From contig JAJZLK010000020.1 of NCBI GenBank assembly GCA_021803655.1, forward strand, positions 1 to 47,011: a DNA stretch of 47,011 nucleotides, read 5' to 3'. The translations under genes and the position numbers were made by a program. Below the pieces are notes generated by a model. It had not been told where the DNA came from, ran no database searches, and saw only the letters and a list, made by a program, of their open reading frames with translations. This document shows positions 7,768 to 16,833 of the stretch, piece by piece. Source of the stretch: Thermoplasmata archaeon. GTDB taxonomy: Archaea; Thermoplasmatota; Thermoplasmata; Thermoplasmatales; Thermoplasmataceae. Positions within the stretch are counted from its first letter, which is position 1. The number at the start of each line of letters is the position of its first letter.

Positions 7768-7983
7768 TTACTTGGCAATCTTTTTCTTGAGGTCCTTTAT
7801 TTCTTCCTGCAGCTGCTTGTTCAGCGGACTCTTCTTTGCCCGCTCTTCAAGTTCAACCAGCTTGTTTTCAAGACTCTTCTTCTTCCGTTCGAGATCTCTC
7901 TTGCCAAGACCCATGAGTGAAGATAACGCATGGACACTATTTGTTTTTGCCTCTTGAATCCGGATGCCATGCTGACTGGGCAT
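7768..7983 (-). CDS. Small basic coiled-coil protein
   Basis: 71 residues if read from 7983, or 48 if the internal ATG at 7914 (MGLGKRDLERK) is used. The C-terminal half, rich in Lys, Glu and Leu with heptad spacing, is a predicted coiled coil, while the first 23 residues look unlike it, so the shorter product is plausible. I recognise no family. It sits between dtdA and the divergent valS gene, with its 5' end about 110 bp from valS. No clear TATA box separates the two start options. Function unknown; nucleic-acid or ribosome association would fit the charge but is a guess. Confidence 0.5.
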   Translation of the reverse strand: MPSQHGIRIQEAKTNSVHALSSLMGLGKRDLERKKKSLENKLVELEERAKKSPLNKQLQEEIKDLKKKIAK

Positions 7984-8094
7984 TTTTCGGTCTTCGTCAT
8001 CAGCCGGGAATCATGATCCTGGAAACCATGATCTTTCCCCATTCCTCCCTGTCTTTGGCAATAATTATAACGTCTCCGGGATTCTCCGCAACAG

Positions 8095-10449
8095 ATGGAT
8101 CTCGACATACCAGCCATGGAAAGAAAGTGGATGAGCCGCTGGGAGAAAATTGGTCTTTACAGGTTTGAGAAGTCCAGTAAGCCTGTCTTCTCCATTGACA
8201 CGCCTCCACCTACCGTTTCCGGCAGGATGCACATCGGCCATGCCTTTTCATACCCGCAGCAGGACTTTACCGCCAGGTTCAAGAGGATGAGGGGGTACAA
8301 CGTATTCTATCCATGGGGTTTCGATGACAACGGGCTTGCCACCGAAAGATTCACCGAGAAGAAAATAGGGGTGAGAGGTTCCACGCTTCCGCTTGGCCAA
8401 TTCAGGGAAATGGTCAAGGAGGCGACTGAGGAGGCGGAAGCGGACATGCTCAAGTCCTGGAAATCGCTTGGAATCAGCGCGACATTTGAACACTATTACA
8501 GAACTGTATCCAACGAGGTAATGAAGGCCTCGCAGAAGTTCTTCCTGGACCTGGCAAGGAATGGATCAGCATTCACTTCCGAAGGCCCGACGATGTGGTG
8601 CCCCGCTTGCAGGACCGCTATTTCGCAGAGCGATCTGAAGGACATGGAAAGACAGACGGATTTTGTCAGGATTGCCTTTTCCTGCGAAGGAAAAGAGCTC
8701 GTCATAGCTACTACAAGACCGGAACTTATGGGTGCGTGCGTTGTGCTTGCAGCCAACCCTCAGGACAAACGATACCAGGGTATTGTAGGCAAACAGGCAA
8801 GGATACCCCTTTACGGCTTTGAAGTTCCCGTGATAGCAGACGAATCTGTAGACCCGGCAAAAGGGACTGGAATCGAGATGGTCTGTACCTTCGGTGACCA
8901 GAATGACATGGAATTGTGGAGGAGAAAAGGGCTTCAGACAAGGATAATAATTTCCAGGGACGGAAAGATTGCCGATTCCGGGGTGCTGGACGGCCTTTCA
9001 ATTAATGCTGCAAAGAAGACGATCCTTGAGAAACTGGAAGCGGGCGGGCTGATAAGGGGCAGGGAAAAGAAGAAGCAGAACGTGAACGTCCACGAGAGGT
9101 GCGATACCCCGATTGAGATACTTGTGAGCAGGCAGTGGTTCATCAGGACAATGAGCGAGAAGGAAAACCTGATCGGGAGGGGGGGGGAAATCAGGTGGGT
9201 TCCCGAATACATGCGCACCAGGTTTGAGAACTGGGTGAACGGCATGAAATGGGACTGGTGTGTTTCGAGGCAGAGATTCTACGGCGTCCCTTTCCCCGTG
9301 TGGTACTGCAATTCCTGTGCCGAGGTGATACTTGCCGACGAAAAGGAACTCCCTGTAGATCCTGCTGCTTCAGTGGCGGGAAGGAAATGTCTTAAATGCG
9401 GCTCTTCGGACATCAGGCCTGAGTCGGACGTCATGGACACATGGCTCACTTCGTCCATATCGACCTACATTGCTACCATGATAAGCGGACTGCCGCATGA
9501 AACGGTTTCTGTGCGGTTCCAGGCCCACGACATAATATCGACTTGGGCGTACACCAGCATAGTAAGGGGACACCACAACTTCTCTAGAATACCGTGGAAA
9601 GACATAGTGATAAGCGGGCTCGTCTATGATCCAACGGGAGAGAAGGTCAGCAAGAGCAGGGGCAACTCCCTTGATCTGCCCGCAATACTTGAGAAATACG
9701 GTGCGGACGCCCTGAGGTACTGGGCATCCGGAACCATTACCGGGGATGACATTGCCATCAGGGAACAGGACTTTGTCCGGGGCAGGAGATCGGTCATCAA
9801 GATATACAACGCCAGCAAACTGGTATCAATGATGGCTGACGGTGCTAAGCCTGATCACTCGCTGAAGAACATCAGACTTGCATTCAACCGCTGGATTATC
9901 GGATCACTGGAGAACATAATTTCTGAAGTCACTGATTCCCTAGAGAACTATGCCTATTCCAGGGCAAGAACCGCTCTTGATAATTTCTTCTGGAATACTT
10001 TCTGCGACAACTACCTTGAAATCGCCAAGGCCCAGATCAGTGTTGCGAAGGCTGCAGGAAACGGTGAAGAGATATCCGAGATCATCAATGTCGCCTCTTA
10101 CAGCATGCTCCAGATCCTCAGGATGTTTGCCCCGTTCCTTCCCTTCATTTCAGATGAGGCATACGAAATAATACCGTTGCCGGAGAAACTTGAAAGCATC
10201 TCTCTTGACTCATGGCCTGACCAGAAATTCGAGGGAAAGTTCGACTCTGATGATTTCGCCCATGTCCTGAAAACAATCGATCAGATCAGGGCGTTCAAGA
10301 GTTCCAGGAAACTCTCGCCCGGAAGCCCTCTTGAGACCATCATGATAAAGACACCGGATGATCTGGAGGAATATGTGCCACTGCTGTCGTCGATGTTCCG
10401 GATTGGGAAGATCGTGGTAAGCGATTCTGAAGAGCTTCTGATAGAATGA
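8095..10449 (+). CDS. valS: Valyl-tRNA synthetase
   Basis: 784 residues. This class I synthetase joins valine to tRNA-Val in the cytoplasm. It shows the HIGH motif at 46-49 (RMHIGHAFSYPQQDF), the KMSKS counterpart KVSKS at 517-521, a CP1 editing domain with the ATTRPELMGACVVLAANPQD segment, and cysteine pairs (WCPAC near 165; YCNSC and CLKCG near 405-440) that fit zinc knuckles of archaeal ValS. The ProThr-rich TPPPTVSG lead-in is typical of ValS rather than IleS or LeuS. The protein is slightly short compared with bacterial ValS and lacks the long C-terminal coiled-coil arm, which is normal for archaea. ATG 8095 is about 30 nt after an aataattataac TATA-like box (about 8056-8067). The gene stands alone, divergent from the coiled-coil protein gene. 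Confidence 0.95.
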   Translation: MDLDIPAMERKWMSRWEKIGLYRFEKSSKPVFSIDTPPPTVSGRMHIGHAFSYPQQDFTARFKRMRGYNVFYPWGFDDNGLATERFTEKKIGVRGSTLPLGQFREMVKEATEEAEADMLKSWKSLGISATFEHYYRTVSNEVMKASQKFFLDLARNGSAFTSEGPTMWCPACRTAISQSDLKDMERQTDFVRIAFSCEGKELVIATTRPELMGACVVLAANPQDKRYQGIVGKQARIPLYGFEVPVIADESVDPAKGTGIEMVCTFGDQNDMELWRRKGLQTRIIISRDGKIADSGVLDGLSINAAKKTILEKLEAGGLIRGREKKKQNVNVHERCDTPIEILVSRQWFIRTMSEKENLIGRGGEIRWVPEYMRTRFENWVNGMKWDWCVSRQRFYGVPFPVWYCNSCAEVILADEKELPVDPAASVAGRKCLKCGSSDIRPESDVMDTWLTSSISTYIATMISGLPHETVSVRFQAHDIISTWAYTSIVRGHHNFSRIPWKDIVISGLVYDPTGEKVSKSRGNSLDLPAILEKYGADALRYWASGTITGDDIAIREQDFVRGRRSVIKIYNASKLVSMMADGAKPDHSLKNIRLAFNRWIIGSLENIISEVTDSLENYAYSRARTALDNFFWNTFCDNYLEIAKAQISVAKAAGNGEEISEIINVASYSMLQILRMFAPFLPFISDEAYEIIPLPEKLESISLDSWPDQKFEGKFDSDDFAHVLKTIDQIRAFKSSRKLSPGSPLETIMIKTPDDLEEYVPLLSSMFRIGKIVVSDSEELLIE

Positions 10450-10578
10450 TCTCTGTATTACAGATGGGAAAGGGAAGACCCAAGTTTTCTGTGAGTTTCC
10501 TCTGTCAATTTTTATGAAGATTCCGTTGAAAGAGAGTCAGCAACGCTTGAATTGCTTGATCGGTAGGACATTCCGACA

Positions 10579-11076
10579 TCACTCCGCGGGCGGAGAGTAA
10601 ATTAGTAGGGCTGTCGTAACCACGGGTCCAACTTCCTTCATGCTACCAAAGTAAAGAGTCCATGCAAAAATGTGATAGTATGGGCGTCCACCTTCGGAGT
10701 AGTTATAGAATTCCTGACCGTAAGTACCAAACCCAAAGAGGGTTTCATTTAAAGGTCCCCTCGAATTTGAATTCATACCCACAGTAAAGTTGTAATTATC
10801 TTTAGTAATATTCTGTCTGAATGCAGTCGTGTTCTCTACGCTCCAGAAATAATTCATGACAGCGTTGACATAAAACGTGACGTTTATGGTAGAGTTCGGG
10901 TGATTTACGTTATACATTGCAACACCAACTGAAATATATTGATGTACCTGACTTTGAGTCAGCAAAGGGTGATTGGGGGATGTGGAGTTCTGTTGATCCA
11001 GATGCCAGTAGGCCACCGGAACCACCACGGCTGTCACTACCATTGCCAGCATGATAGCTTTCCAATTTGGCAACAT
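10579..11076 (-). CDS. Membrane-anchored exported protein, unknown function
   Basis: 165 residues: one N-terminal hydrophobic helix (about 7-24) acting as signal anchor, then an extracytoplasmic domain rich in Asn, Tyr, Phe and Thr with several N-x-S/T sequons (for example NST, NTT, NIT, NFT, NET, NYS), which suggests N-glycosylation on the cell surface. No family recognised. ATG 11076 is preceded by a TATA-like gatatatac (about 11086-11096) and an AAGG close to the start. The gene is more AT-rich than valS and the GH15 gene around it and stands alone, so it may be a lineage-specific acquisition. Confidence 0.6.
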   Translation of the reverse strand: MLPNWKAIMLAMVVTAVVVPVAYWHLDQQNSTSPNHPLLTQSQVHQYISVGVAMYNVNHPNSTINVTFYVNAVMNYFWSVENTTAFRQNITKDNYNFTVGMNSNSRGPLNETLFGFGTYGQEFYNYSEGGRPYYHIFAWTLYFGSMKEVGPVVTTALLIYSPPAE

Positions 11077-11234
11077 CCTTATCCCTTGTATATATCATAG
11101 CCCATATTTAGGATTATAGTGATATTGCAAAGCAGAAATATATGGTATATAGGGTTCTGAGAAGTTTCGGATACCATTTGACTCTTTCTTCTGCCGATCA
11201 TTCTTAATATTCCAGCTTGCATGAAGATGAAGAC

Positions 11235-11744
11235 ATGGATCAGGAGAGAATACAGTTCATCAAGCGGATTTCTTTGATCCTGCTGGCTGCTTCACTGGTG
11301 ATGGTATCCGTCGGGATCTACAGCATTGTATATCCCAATCATTCCACCTCCAGCTTCACCCTTGCCCCTGGACAGTCCCACAACACCAGCGTTCCCGGAA
11401 CTATAGCTGCGGGAGATAATATAGAATTCACCGCCTCTTCAAGTGGAAATTCCACTGCCATCGTGTTTCCTGAGGGACCGGACAACTACACAGGCACCCC
11501 CGGTTACCTGAACGGATCTTCATCATATTCCAGCACCTTTGCTGCCTCTTCTGGAGGGGCATGGTACATCCATGTGGAGAATTCCGGAAACCATTCGTTG
11601 AACGTTACGATCTCAACCGGTTCTGCTTCCATGGCCGTGATCGCAGTTCTCGTACTGGGTTTCACCCTGCTTCCGGTCGGCGGCGCACTCCTGTTCCTGA
11701 CGTTCTATGCAACCTATACAAGAAAGAAGGACTACCTTGATTAG
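11235..11744 (+). CDS. Two-helix surface protein with GOLD-like extracellular domain
   Basis: 169 residues from ATG 11235; a TTG at 11217 would add six acidic residues. Helices at about 10-32 and 136-158 (ATG numbering) flank an extracellular region rich in Ser, Gly and Asn with many N-x-S/T sequons. The region ends in a GGAWYIHVENSGNHSLNVTIS pattern that resembles small beta-sandwich (emp24/GOLD or pre-peptidase-like) domains seen in archaeal membrane proteins. The C-terminal tail is short and basic (TRKKD). Function unknown. Its TAG overlaps by four bases the TAA of the convergent GH15 gene (11741-11744), so the two transcripts must overlap antisense. Confidence 0.6.
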   Translation: MDQERIQFIKRISLILLAASLVMVSVGIYSIVYPNHSTSSFTLAPGQSHNTSVPGTIAAGDNIEFTASSSGNSTAIVFPEGPDNYTGTPGYLNGSSSYSSTFAASSGGAWYIHVENSGNHSLNVTISTGSASMAVIAVLVLGFTLLPVGGALLFLTFYATYTRKKDYLD

Positions 11745-13597
11745 TGGATCATGCGGGAATGTTTCCCGTTCAGGTTCTTCTTGAAAACGTCATTAAGTTT
11801 CTTTGCCGCACGTATGATCCCGAGATGGGTCATGGCCTGCGGGAAGTTCCCAAGTTGATCCCCGGTCTCGAAATCTATCTCCTCGGAGAACAGCCCGAGA
11901 TGGTTTCCTCTCTCCAGCAGGGACTCAAACACGTCACGGGCCTTGACGTAATCCTTCTGTGCGATAAGGTCCTCGACATACCAGAAAGAGAGGAGCGTGA
12001 AGGCGTTGTCTTTCCCCTTCAACCCGTCGTCATTCTGGTATCTCTTGAACAGGAAACCGTCTGCCATCAGGTCCTTCTCTATTCTGCGGACTGTTCCCCT
12101 GATTCTGGGATCGTTGCCCGGGAGGAAGCCCAGTGTCGGAATCCTTAGAAGTGCGGCGTCGGTGTGTTTTGCTCCGTAGTACTGCACAAAGGAGTTTGTC
12201 TCCGGATCATACCCTTTCTCAAGGACGTCTTTCCTGATGGCATCCGCAGTCTGCTGCCACTCGTGATACGGACCGGAATAGTTTAGCTTCCTGCCCATTG
12301 TTATCGCCCTGTCGAAGGCAGCCCATGCCATCACCTTGGAGTAGGTGTAGTGCTGCGGTTCAGACCTGAACTCCCAGATAGTGGAGTCCGGCTTCTTCCA
12401 GAGAACCTCCAGGTCCCGGAGGATATCCCCCACAAAGCTCCACAGATATGAATTTATGATTCCTCCGATATTTGCAAGATGATAAATCGCATTGATTATG
12501 GATCCATATTCGTCTATCTGCAACTGCTCTGAGGCCTTGTTCCCGAATCTTACAGGCTTTGAACCCATGTATCCTTCAAAGTCAGTTTCCACCTCGTCCA
12601 GATCGGATTGATCGTTGATGCTGTATATTGTCCGTATCTTTCCTTCCCTCTTGATTATCTCCATCATATCGTAGAGGAACTTTATGGCCTCCCGCTTGTA
12701 CCCGATCATGGACAGGGCTTCGACCACATACGCGGTATCCCTTATCCATGCGAACCTGTAATCCCAGTTCCTCTCTGCCCCTATGGATTCAGGGAGCGAA
12801 GAGGTGGGTGCGGCCACCATGAGTCCCGTGGGTTCATAGAACAGGGATTTCAGTGCAAGGGAAGACCTTGTAACTGCCTTGTTATATATGCCGGAATCCT
12901 GGGCCTGGGAAACCCATGAATTCCAGTATGAAGAGGTTTCCTCAAGCCGTTCATAAGATCGGTAGTCCGTTATTTTACCTGCAGCCTTGATCCCGTGGGC
13001 AACTACCGCCCATTTCGATGTCCCCTTCTTCATGGAAACCAGCCCATGAACCATGTTTCCAGATGCTGCGAGTCCCATGTCGCAGGAGAGTATTACGCTC
13101 TCCTTTCCGCTGCTGAATACGAACCCGTTCTTCCCCTTCTCTATTGATACCGAACCCTTTCCATAATTGAAGGTCGGTTTCATCTCAATTCTTATCTTAA
13201 CGTCCGCGGAAGGAGTCTCTATGTACCTGTGAATCTCCGGGAAATTTATCGTGTTGTATTCAGAGGCAGGAATGAAGTCGGTCAGTCTGAGAATAGTTTT
13301 CCCCTTCCTGTAAAACTCGGTGACAAGGATGTTCGTATGCTCCAGATAGGTCTGACCGGTTGTGACCTCGTTGATATCCTCCGGAGAAATGGCAAAATAG
13401 CCGCCTTTGTGCTGATCAAGAATAGAGCAGAACAACGGATCGGAGTTGAAGCTTGGCATGCATGCCCAGTCTATTGTTCCGTTCATGGCAACCAGGGCAG
13501 CAGTCCTGTTGCTTGCGATCATTCCGTGATCCTGTATGCGGACATATCCCCCCCTCTTCAGGGACGGAAGTTCAAGTGGACCTATGAGATTGCTCAA
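11741..13597 (-). CDS. GH15 glycoside hydrolase (trehalase or glucoamylase type)
   Basis: 618 residues. N-terminal beta-sandwich (about 20-260; IASNRTAALVAMNGTIDWACMPSF) and C-terminal alpha/alpha barrel. Catalytic features of GH15 are visible: NWDYRFAWIRDTAYVVEAL (278-294), the general-acid Glu409 in STIWEFRSEPQHYTYSKVMAW, and the general-base region LFSEEIDFETGDQLGNFPQA (Glu572/573). Related Thermoplasma GH15 enzymes act as acid trehalases, so alpha,alpha-trehalose or alpha-glucan hydrolysis to glucose is expected. There is no signal peptide, so it is probably intracellular. The gene is monocistronic. Family certain, choice between trehalase and glucoamylase open. Confidence 0.88.
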   Translation of the reverse strand: MSNLIGPLELPSLKRGGYVRIQDHGMIASNRTAALVAMNGTIDWACMPSFNSDPLFCSILDQHKGGYFAISPEDINEVTTGQTYLEHTNILVTEFYRKGKTILRLTDFIPASEYNTINFPEIHRYIETPSADVKIRIEMKPTFNYGKGSVSIEKGKNGFVFSSGKESVILSCDMGLAASGNMVHGLVSMKKGTSKWAVVAHGIKAAGKITDYRSYERLEETSSYWNSWVSQAQDSGIYNKAVTRSSLALKSLFYEPTGLMVAAPTSSLPESIGAERNWDYRFAWIRDTAYVVEALSMIGYKREAIKFLYDMMEIIKREGKIRTIYSINDQSDLDEVETDFEGYMGSKPVRFGNKASEQLQIDEYGSIINAIYHLANIGGIINSYLWSFVGDILRDLEVLWKKPDSTIWEFRSEPQHYTYSKVMAWAAFDRAITMGRKLNYSGPYHEWQQTADAIRKDVLEKGYDPETNSFVQYYGAKHTDAALLRIPTLGFLPGNDPRIRGTVRRIEKDLMADGFLFKRYQNDDGLKGKDNAFTLLSFWYVEDLIAQKDYVKARDVFESLLERGNHLGLFSEEIDFETGDQLGNFPQAMTHLGIIRAAKKLNDVFKKNLNGKHSRMIH

Positions 13598-13666
13598 ATT
13601 ACTCCCGAATTTTGATCATACTAAATTAATGTTTCCAGCCTTGGGACTGCATTGCTTGACCCTGCT

Positions 13667-14170
13667 TCAGGCTTTAACGTTTTCGTCAACGGTGCTTCTG
13701 GAAAAGACGGCACCAATGCAAACAAATGATAAAATCACAGAAATGGAGAGAGGAGGAAGCAAGTAAAGCGTAAGTGGCCCATAAGAAAAATGAACGTTAG
13801 GAGGCAAGAAATAAACCGCGACCAGAGAAAAAATTCCTGATCCAGCTAAACCGGCTAAATAGGTAACAATAAAAAATGAAACGGCCAGCATGGGAGTTCC
13901 TCTAATGACAATGTTACGACCTGGAATTATACGGATCAGTACAAATAGCAGTATGAAAATGGCGAAGTCGTCGATGGCAGTTAACAGGTCTGAGAGAGAA
14001 ATAGTGTAGACAAAAGTTGTTCCACGAGTATTGAACAAAATCTGGTATTCCGAAACAGTGTAGAGAAATTCATATACGGCTACGACAACAAAAATTAAAA
14101 GCATCAGAACAAGCAGATCTGATTGAGATCCAGTCTTTCTGGAGTGTTTACCATTTTCTGAGGGGGTCAC
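13667..14170 (-). CDS. Four-helix membrane protein, unknown function
   Basis: 167 residues beginning at a GTG (14170). A hydrophilic N-terminus (1-18) precedes four hydrophobic stretches at about 19-40, 57-82, 91-117 and 131-155; the last is followed by a short polar tail. No recognised motif. AT-rich relative to the neighbouring GH15 and aro genes, and isolated on its strand with spacers on both sides, so it may be a lineage-specific gene. It converges with nothing and is divergent from the DoxD-like gene. An in-frame later ATG is an alternative start but would remove part of the first helix. Confidence 0.5.
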   Translation of the reverse strand: MTPSENGKHSRKTGSQSDLLVLMLLIFVVVAVYEFLYTVSEYQILFNTRGTTFVYTISLSDLLTAIDDFAIFILLFVLIRIIPGRNIVIRGTPMLAVSFFIVTYLAGLAGSGIFSLVAVYFLPPNVHFSYGPLTLYLLPPLSISVILSFVCIGAVFSRSTVDENVKA

Positions 14171-14337
14171 TACCTCGGTGTAGCATTTTTTCGATTTAAA
14201 TCTTACTCAGAGTATATTGTATGGGTTGTGCAACACACTTTAAACGCAGAGAACCCTCATTGTTGTCCTAACCTGAACATTCCACATCCACTCAGTGCCG
14301 GAGCGCGTTAATATACAAGAAGTGATTTTACAGTATA

Positions 14338-14901
14338 ATGCCGGGAAAGAGAGTTCAGGAATCGATGGATAACTGGTTTGTCCACCACAGGGAAGGCTAC
14401 AAGACTTTTCTCAGGATTCTGTTCGGTGTCTTCTGGCTTGTGGATGCGTGGTTCAAGTGGCAGCCTGACTTCATAAGCAATTTTGCCAGCAACGTCAGTG
14501 CTGCTAGTGCCGGACAACCTTCCTTTCTCAGTGGCTGGTTCTCCTTCTGGTCAGGAGTCGTTTCTGTCAATCCCTCCTTATTTGCATACATGACTGCAGT
14601 CATTGAAACCCTGCTCGCCCTCGGACTTCTCTTTGGGTTTGCCAGGAAGCTCACCTACTCCCTTGGGACTGTGTTCAGCTTCTTTGTCTGGTCAATACCT
14701 GAAGGGTTTGGCGGACCATACACTCCGGGCGCTACCGACATTGGAAGCAGCATTATTTACGTCATAGTTTTCCTTTTCCTGCTCCTAGTGAACGCAACAT
14801 ACGGCAGAAGCAGGCATTCTCTTGACTATTACATCGAGAAGAAGTTCCCTGGATGGGCCAGGATCGCTGAATTCAGGCATGCATCAGAAGTATCAGAATG
14901 A
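14338..14901 (+). CDS. DoxX/DoxD-like membrane protein
   Basis: 187 residues with four transmembrane helices (about 24-42, 76-98, 104-120, 132-151). The segment AVIETLLALGLLFGFARK and the following SLGTVFSFFVWSIPEGFGGPYTPGATDIGSS are characteristic of the DoxX/DoxD family. DoxD is the large hydrophobic subunit of thiosulfate:quinone oxidoreductase in Acidianus; no DoxA-like partner is visible here, so a sulfur role is only possible. ATG 14338 follows a TATA-like gttaatatac about 25 nt upstream, a leaderless arrangement. The gene ends 31 nt before aroB and may be cotranscribed with it by read-through. Confidence 0.72.
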   Translation: MPGKRVQESMDNWFVHHREGYKTFLRILFGVFWLVDAWFKWQPDFISNFASNVSAASAGQPSFLSGWFSFWSGVVSVNPSLFAYMTAVIETLLALGLLFGFARKLTYSLGTVFSFFVWSIPEGFGGPYTPGATDIGSSIIYVIVFLFLLLVNATYGRSRHSLDYYIEKKFPGWARIAEFRHASEVSE

Positions 14902-14932
14902 GGTCACTCCAGCCAGAATGATTTAATCACGT

Positions 14933-16021
14933 GTGATACATGACTTTCAGATGAACAGGAGGATCGCCGGTGAGATTTCCGGAAGGAGGTACGAAGTGGT
15001 AATTGGCGACCTTCTTGACGATTTGATCAGGGAACATCTGGAGAAATACGGTCAGAAGAGGATGTTTATTTCCGCCGGACTGAAAGGGACATACCGGGAA
15101 AGACTTGCCAGTCTTACGGGACGAGATAATCTGGTTGAGATACGTGATGGTGAAAACCAGAAATCCTTTGATGCATATTCGTCAGTAGTAAGTTCACTCC
15201 TCTCTGCCGGACTTCCAAGAAATGTGCTGCTTTCTTATGCAGGAGGTGGAACGCTTGGCGATCTCATCGGATTCGTGTCTTCTACATACAAGCGCGGAAC
15301 CCCGTTTATGGCAATCCCTACGACGCTCCTTGCGCAGGTTGACAGTTCAATAGGCGGGAAGAACGGAGTGAACCTTTCGGGAGTCAAGAATGCAATCGGG
15401 ACTTTCCACCTTCCGGAAAAGGTGTTCTGTGACACCTCATTCCTCAATGACCTGGTGATCAGCGACGGTCTTAGCGAGATGGTCAAGTATGGAGTCGTCG
15501 GAGATGCAACCATTATCGACAATCTAATGGAGCTGAGGGGAGATTCTATCCTGTCCCAGAATGAACTCTTGACATCCCTGGTCGAGAAATGCGTATCCAT
15601 GAAAATGGATGTGGTTTCTAAGGATATCCACGACACAAAAGGAGTGAGGTCAGTACTCAACTTCGGCCACACGGTTGGCCATGCCATCGAGTCGGTTTCT
15701 GGTAATTCAATATCTCATGGCAGGGCCATTGCAGCCGGCATGATCATCGAGTCCCGAATGTCCGAACTTGCTGAAATCTGTGAGGACCCTGTTTCTCCGG
15801 TTCTCTCAAACGTATTCTGGATGATCGGGATAGACGTGCCTCGCCCTGATTCAACATGGGGACAGGAAATCATGTCATACGTTAGGAACGATAAAAAGGT
15901 GGAGGGGGGAATGGTAAAATTGCCAGTTCCTTTGCGAATCGGCAGGATGGGATCGCTTGACGTCGACCTGGAGAGTTTCGGGAAACTTGCTTCAAGGGCA
16001 ATGGAGGACCTGTGGAGATGA
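14933..16021 (+). CDS. aroB: 3-dehydroquinate synthase
   Basis: 362 residues from GTG 14933; an ATG at 14951 (MNRRIAGEISGR) is an equally plausible start. AroB cyclises DAHP to 3-dehydroquinate with NAD and a divalent metal. Motifs: AGGGTLGDLIGFVSSTYKRG (103-122), PTTLLAQVDSSIGGKNGVN (129-147), the metal-ligand Glu182 in GLSEMVKYG, and the histidine metal ligands in FGHTVGHAIE and SHGRAIAAGM. This is the classical AroB, not the AroA'/AroB' route of some methanogens. It heads a run aroB-aroE-aroK-aroA; its TGA overlaps the aroE ATG. No 3-dehydroquinase, chorismate synthase or DAHP synthase is seen in the window, so those steps are encoded elsewhere. Confidence 0.93.
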   Translation: MIHDFQMNRRIAGEISGRRYEVVIGDLLDDLIREHLEKYGQKRMFISAGLKGTYRERLASLTGRDNLVEIRDGENQKSFDAYSSVVSSLLSAGLPRNVLLSYAGGGTLGDLIGFVSSTYKRGTPFMAIPTTLLAQVDSSIGGKNGVNLSGVKNAIGTFHLPEKVFCDTSFLNDLVISDGLSEMVKYGVVGDATIIDNLMELRGDSILSQNELLTSLVEKCVSMKMDVVSKDIHDTKGVRSVLNFGHTVGHAIESVSGNSISHGRAIAAGMIIESRMSELAEICEDPVSPVLSNVFWMIGIDVPRPDSTWGQEIMSYVRNDKKVEGGMVKLPVPLRIGRMGSLDVDLESFGKLASRAMEDLWR

Positions 16022-16833
16022 ATGGACTCATGGCAGTCATAGGCTACCCGGTGACACATTCCTGGAGCCCGTTGCTCTTCAACGACGTTTTCCGGAAAGC
16101 GGGATTGAACAGCTACTATCTGGCAGTATCCCTTGAACCATCGTCGCTGCAGAGTTTTGTGGAGCATTCCAGGGAATCCTTTATTGGATTCAACGTCACG
16201 ATGCCGCACAAGGTTGACATAATCCCGATGCTGGATCACCTTGATCCATCTGCAACCGGAGCTGGGGCAGTCAACCTGGTAGTGAACTGGAATGGAAAAC
16301 TGAACGGCTTCAATTCTGATGTGACCGGCTTCCTTAGATTCGTGCATGATGAGAACTTGGATTTCAGTGGAAAGAGTATTGTGTTTGTGGGAGCTGGTGG
16401 TGTCTTCAGGGCAGCTCTACACGCCATAAGATCGGAATTCAGGCCGGAAAAGGTCACCGTAATGGTGAGAGACCCGGAAAAATATCAATCGCGTATCAGC
16501 GAAACCGGCACAGAGATTACCGGTTTGAAGGCCCCAGCGGACCGGTGTGATTTCCTGATCAACTGCACGCCTGTCGGGATGAGACACTATACAGGTTCGT
16601 CCATGATTCCTGGAGACCTGATCTCGTCCTCAGGCGTCTTTATCGACCTTGTATACAACCCGCCGGAGTCAGAATCTGTTAGGTTTGCCCGGAAGCTTGG
16701 AATTAGATCATTCTCCGGTACCGCAATGTTTCTTTACCAGGCCGAGGAGACCTTCGAAAGGGTGCTCGGTATGAGACCTCCGCATGATTACTTCAGGTCA
16801 TCCATGGATTCGATCATGGAGTTGAGTCCATGA
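16018..16833 (+). CDS. aroE: Shikimate 5-dehydrogenase
   Basis: 271 residues from ATG 16018, which overlaps the aroB stop as ATGA; a GTG two codons earlier is less likely. It reduces 3-dehydroshikimate to shikimate with NADPH. Features: N-terminal substrate domain with GYPVTHSWSPLLFND and the catalytic-Lys motif NVTMPHKVD, Asn and Asp contacts in GAGAVNLV and FNSDVTGF, then a Rossmann domain GAGGVFRAALHAI and the NCTPVGM segment. The C-terminal GTAMFLYQAEETFE helix is also family-like, with F-L-Y-Q in place of the common L-v-x-Q. Its stop overlaps the aroK start by four bases, giving translational coupling within the aro operon. Confidence 0.93.
   Translation: MNGLMAVIGYPVTHSWSPLLFNDVFRKAGLNSYYLAVSLEPSSLQSFVEHSRESFIGFNVTMPHKVDIIPMLDHLDPSATGAGAVNLVVNWNGKLNGFNSDVTGFLRFVHDENLDFSGKSIVFVGAGGVFRAALHAIRSEFRPEKVTVMVRDPEKYQSRISETGTEITGLKAPADRCDFLINCTPVGMRHYTGSSMIPGDLISSSGVFIDLVYNPPESESVRFARKLGIRSFSGTAMFLYQAEETFERVLGMRPPHDYFRSSMDSIMELSP

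Noticed and set aside
2654-14274. Shared 11-mer TGTCCTAACCT at 2654 and 14264 as possible insertion-sequence ends.
   Set aside because: Many 11-mers repeat by chance in 47 kb, and no transposase, longer similarity or matching inverted copy accompanies them.
15235-15687. 150-codon antisense frame opposite aroB.
   Set aside because: It mirrors the strong coding bias of aroB; no motif or start signal supports it. The same holds for long antisense frames opposite korA, the aspartase gene, the thiolase gene and the GH15 gene.
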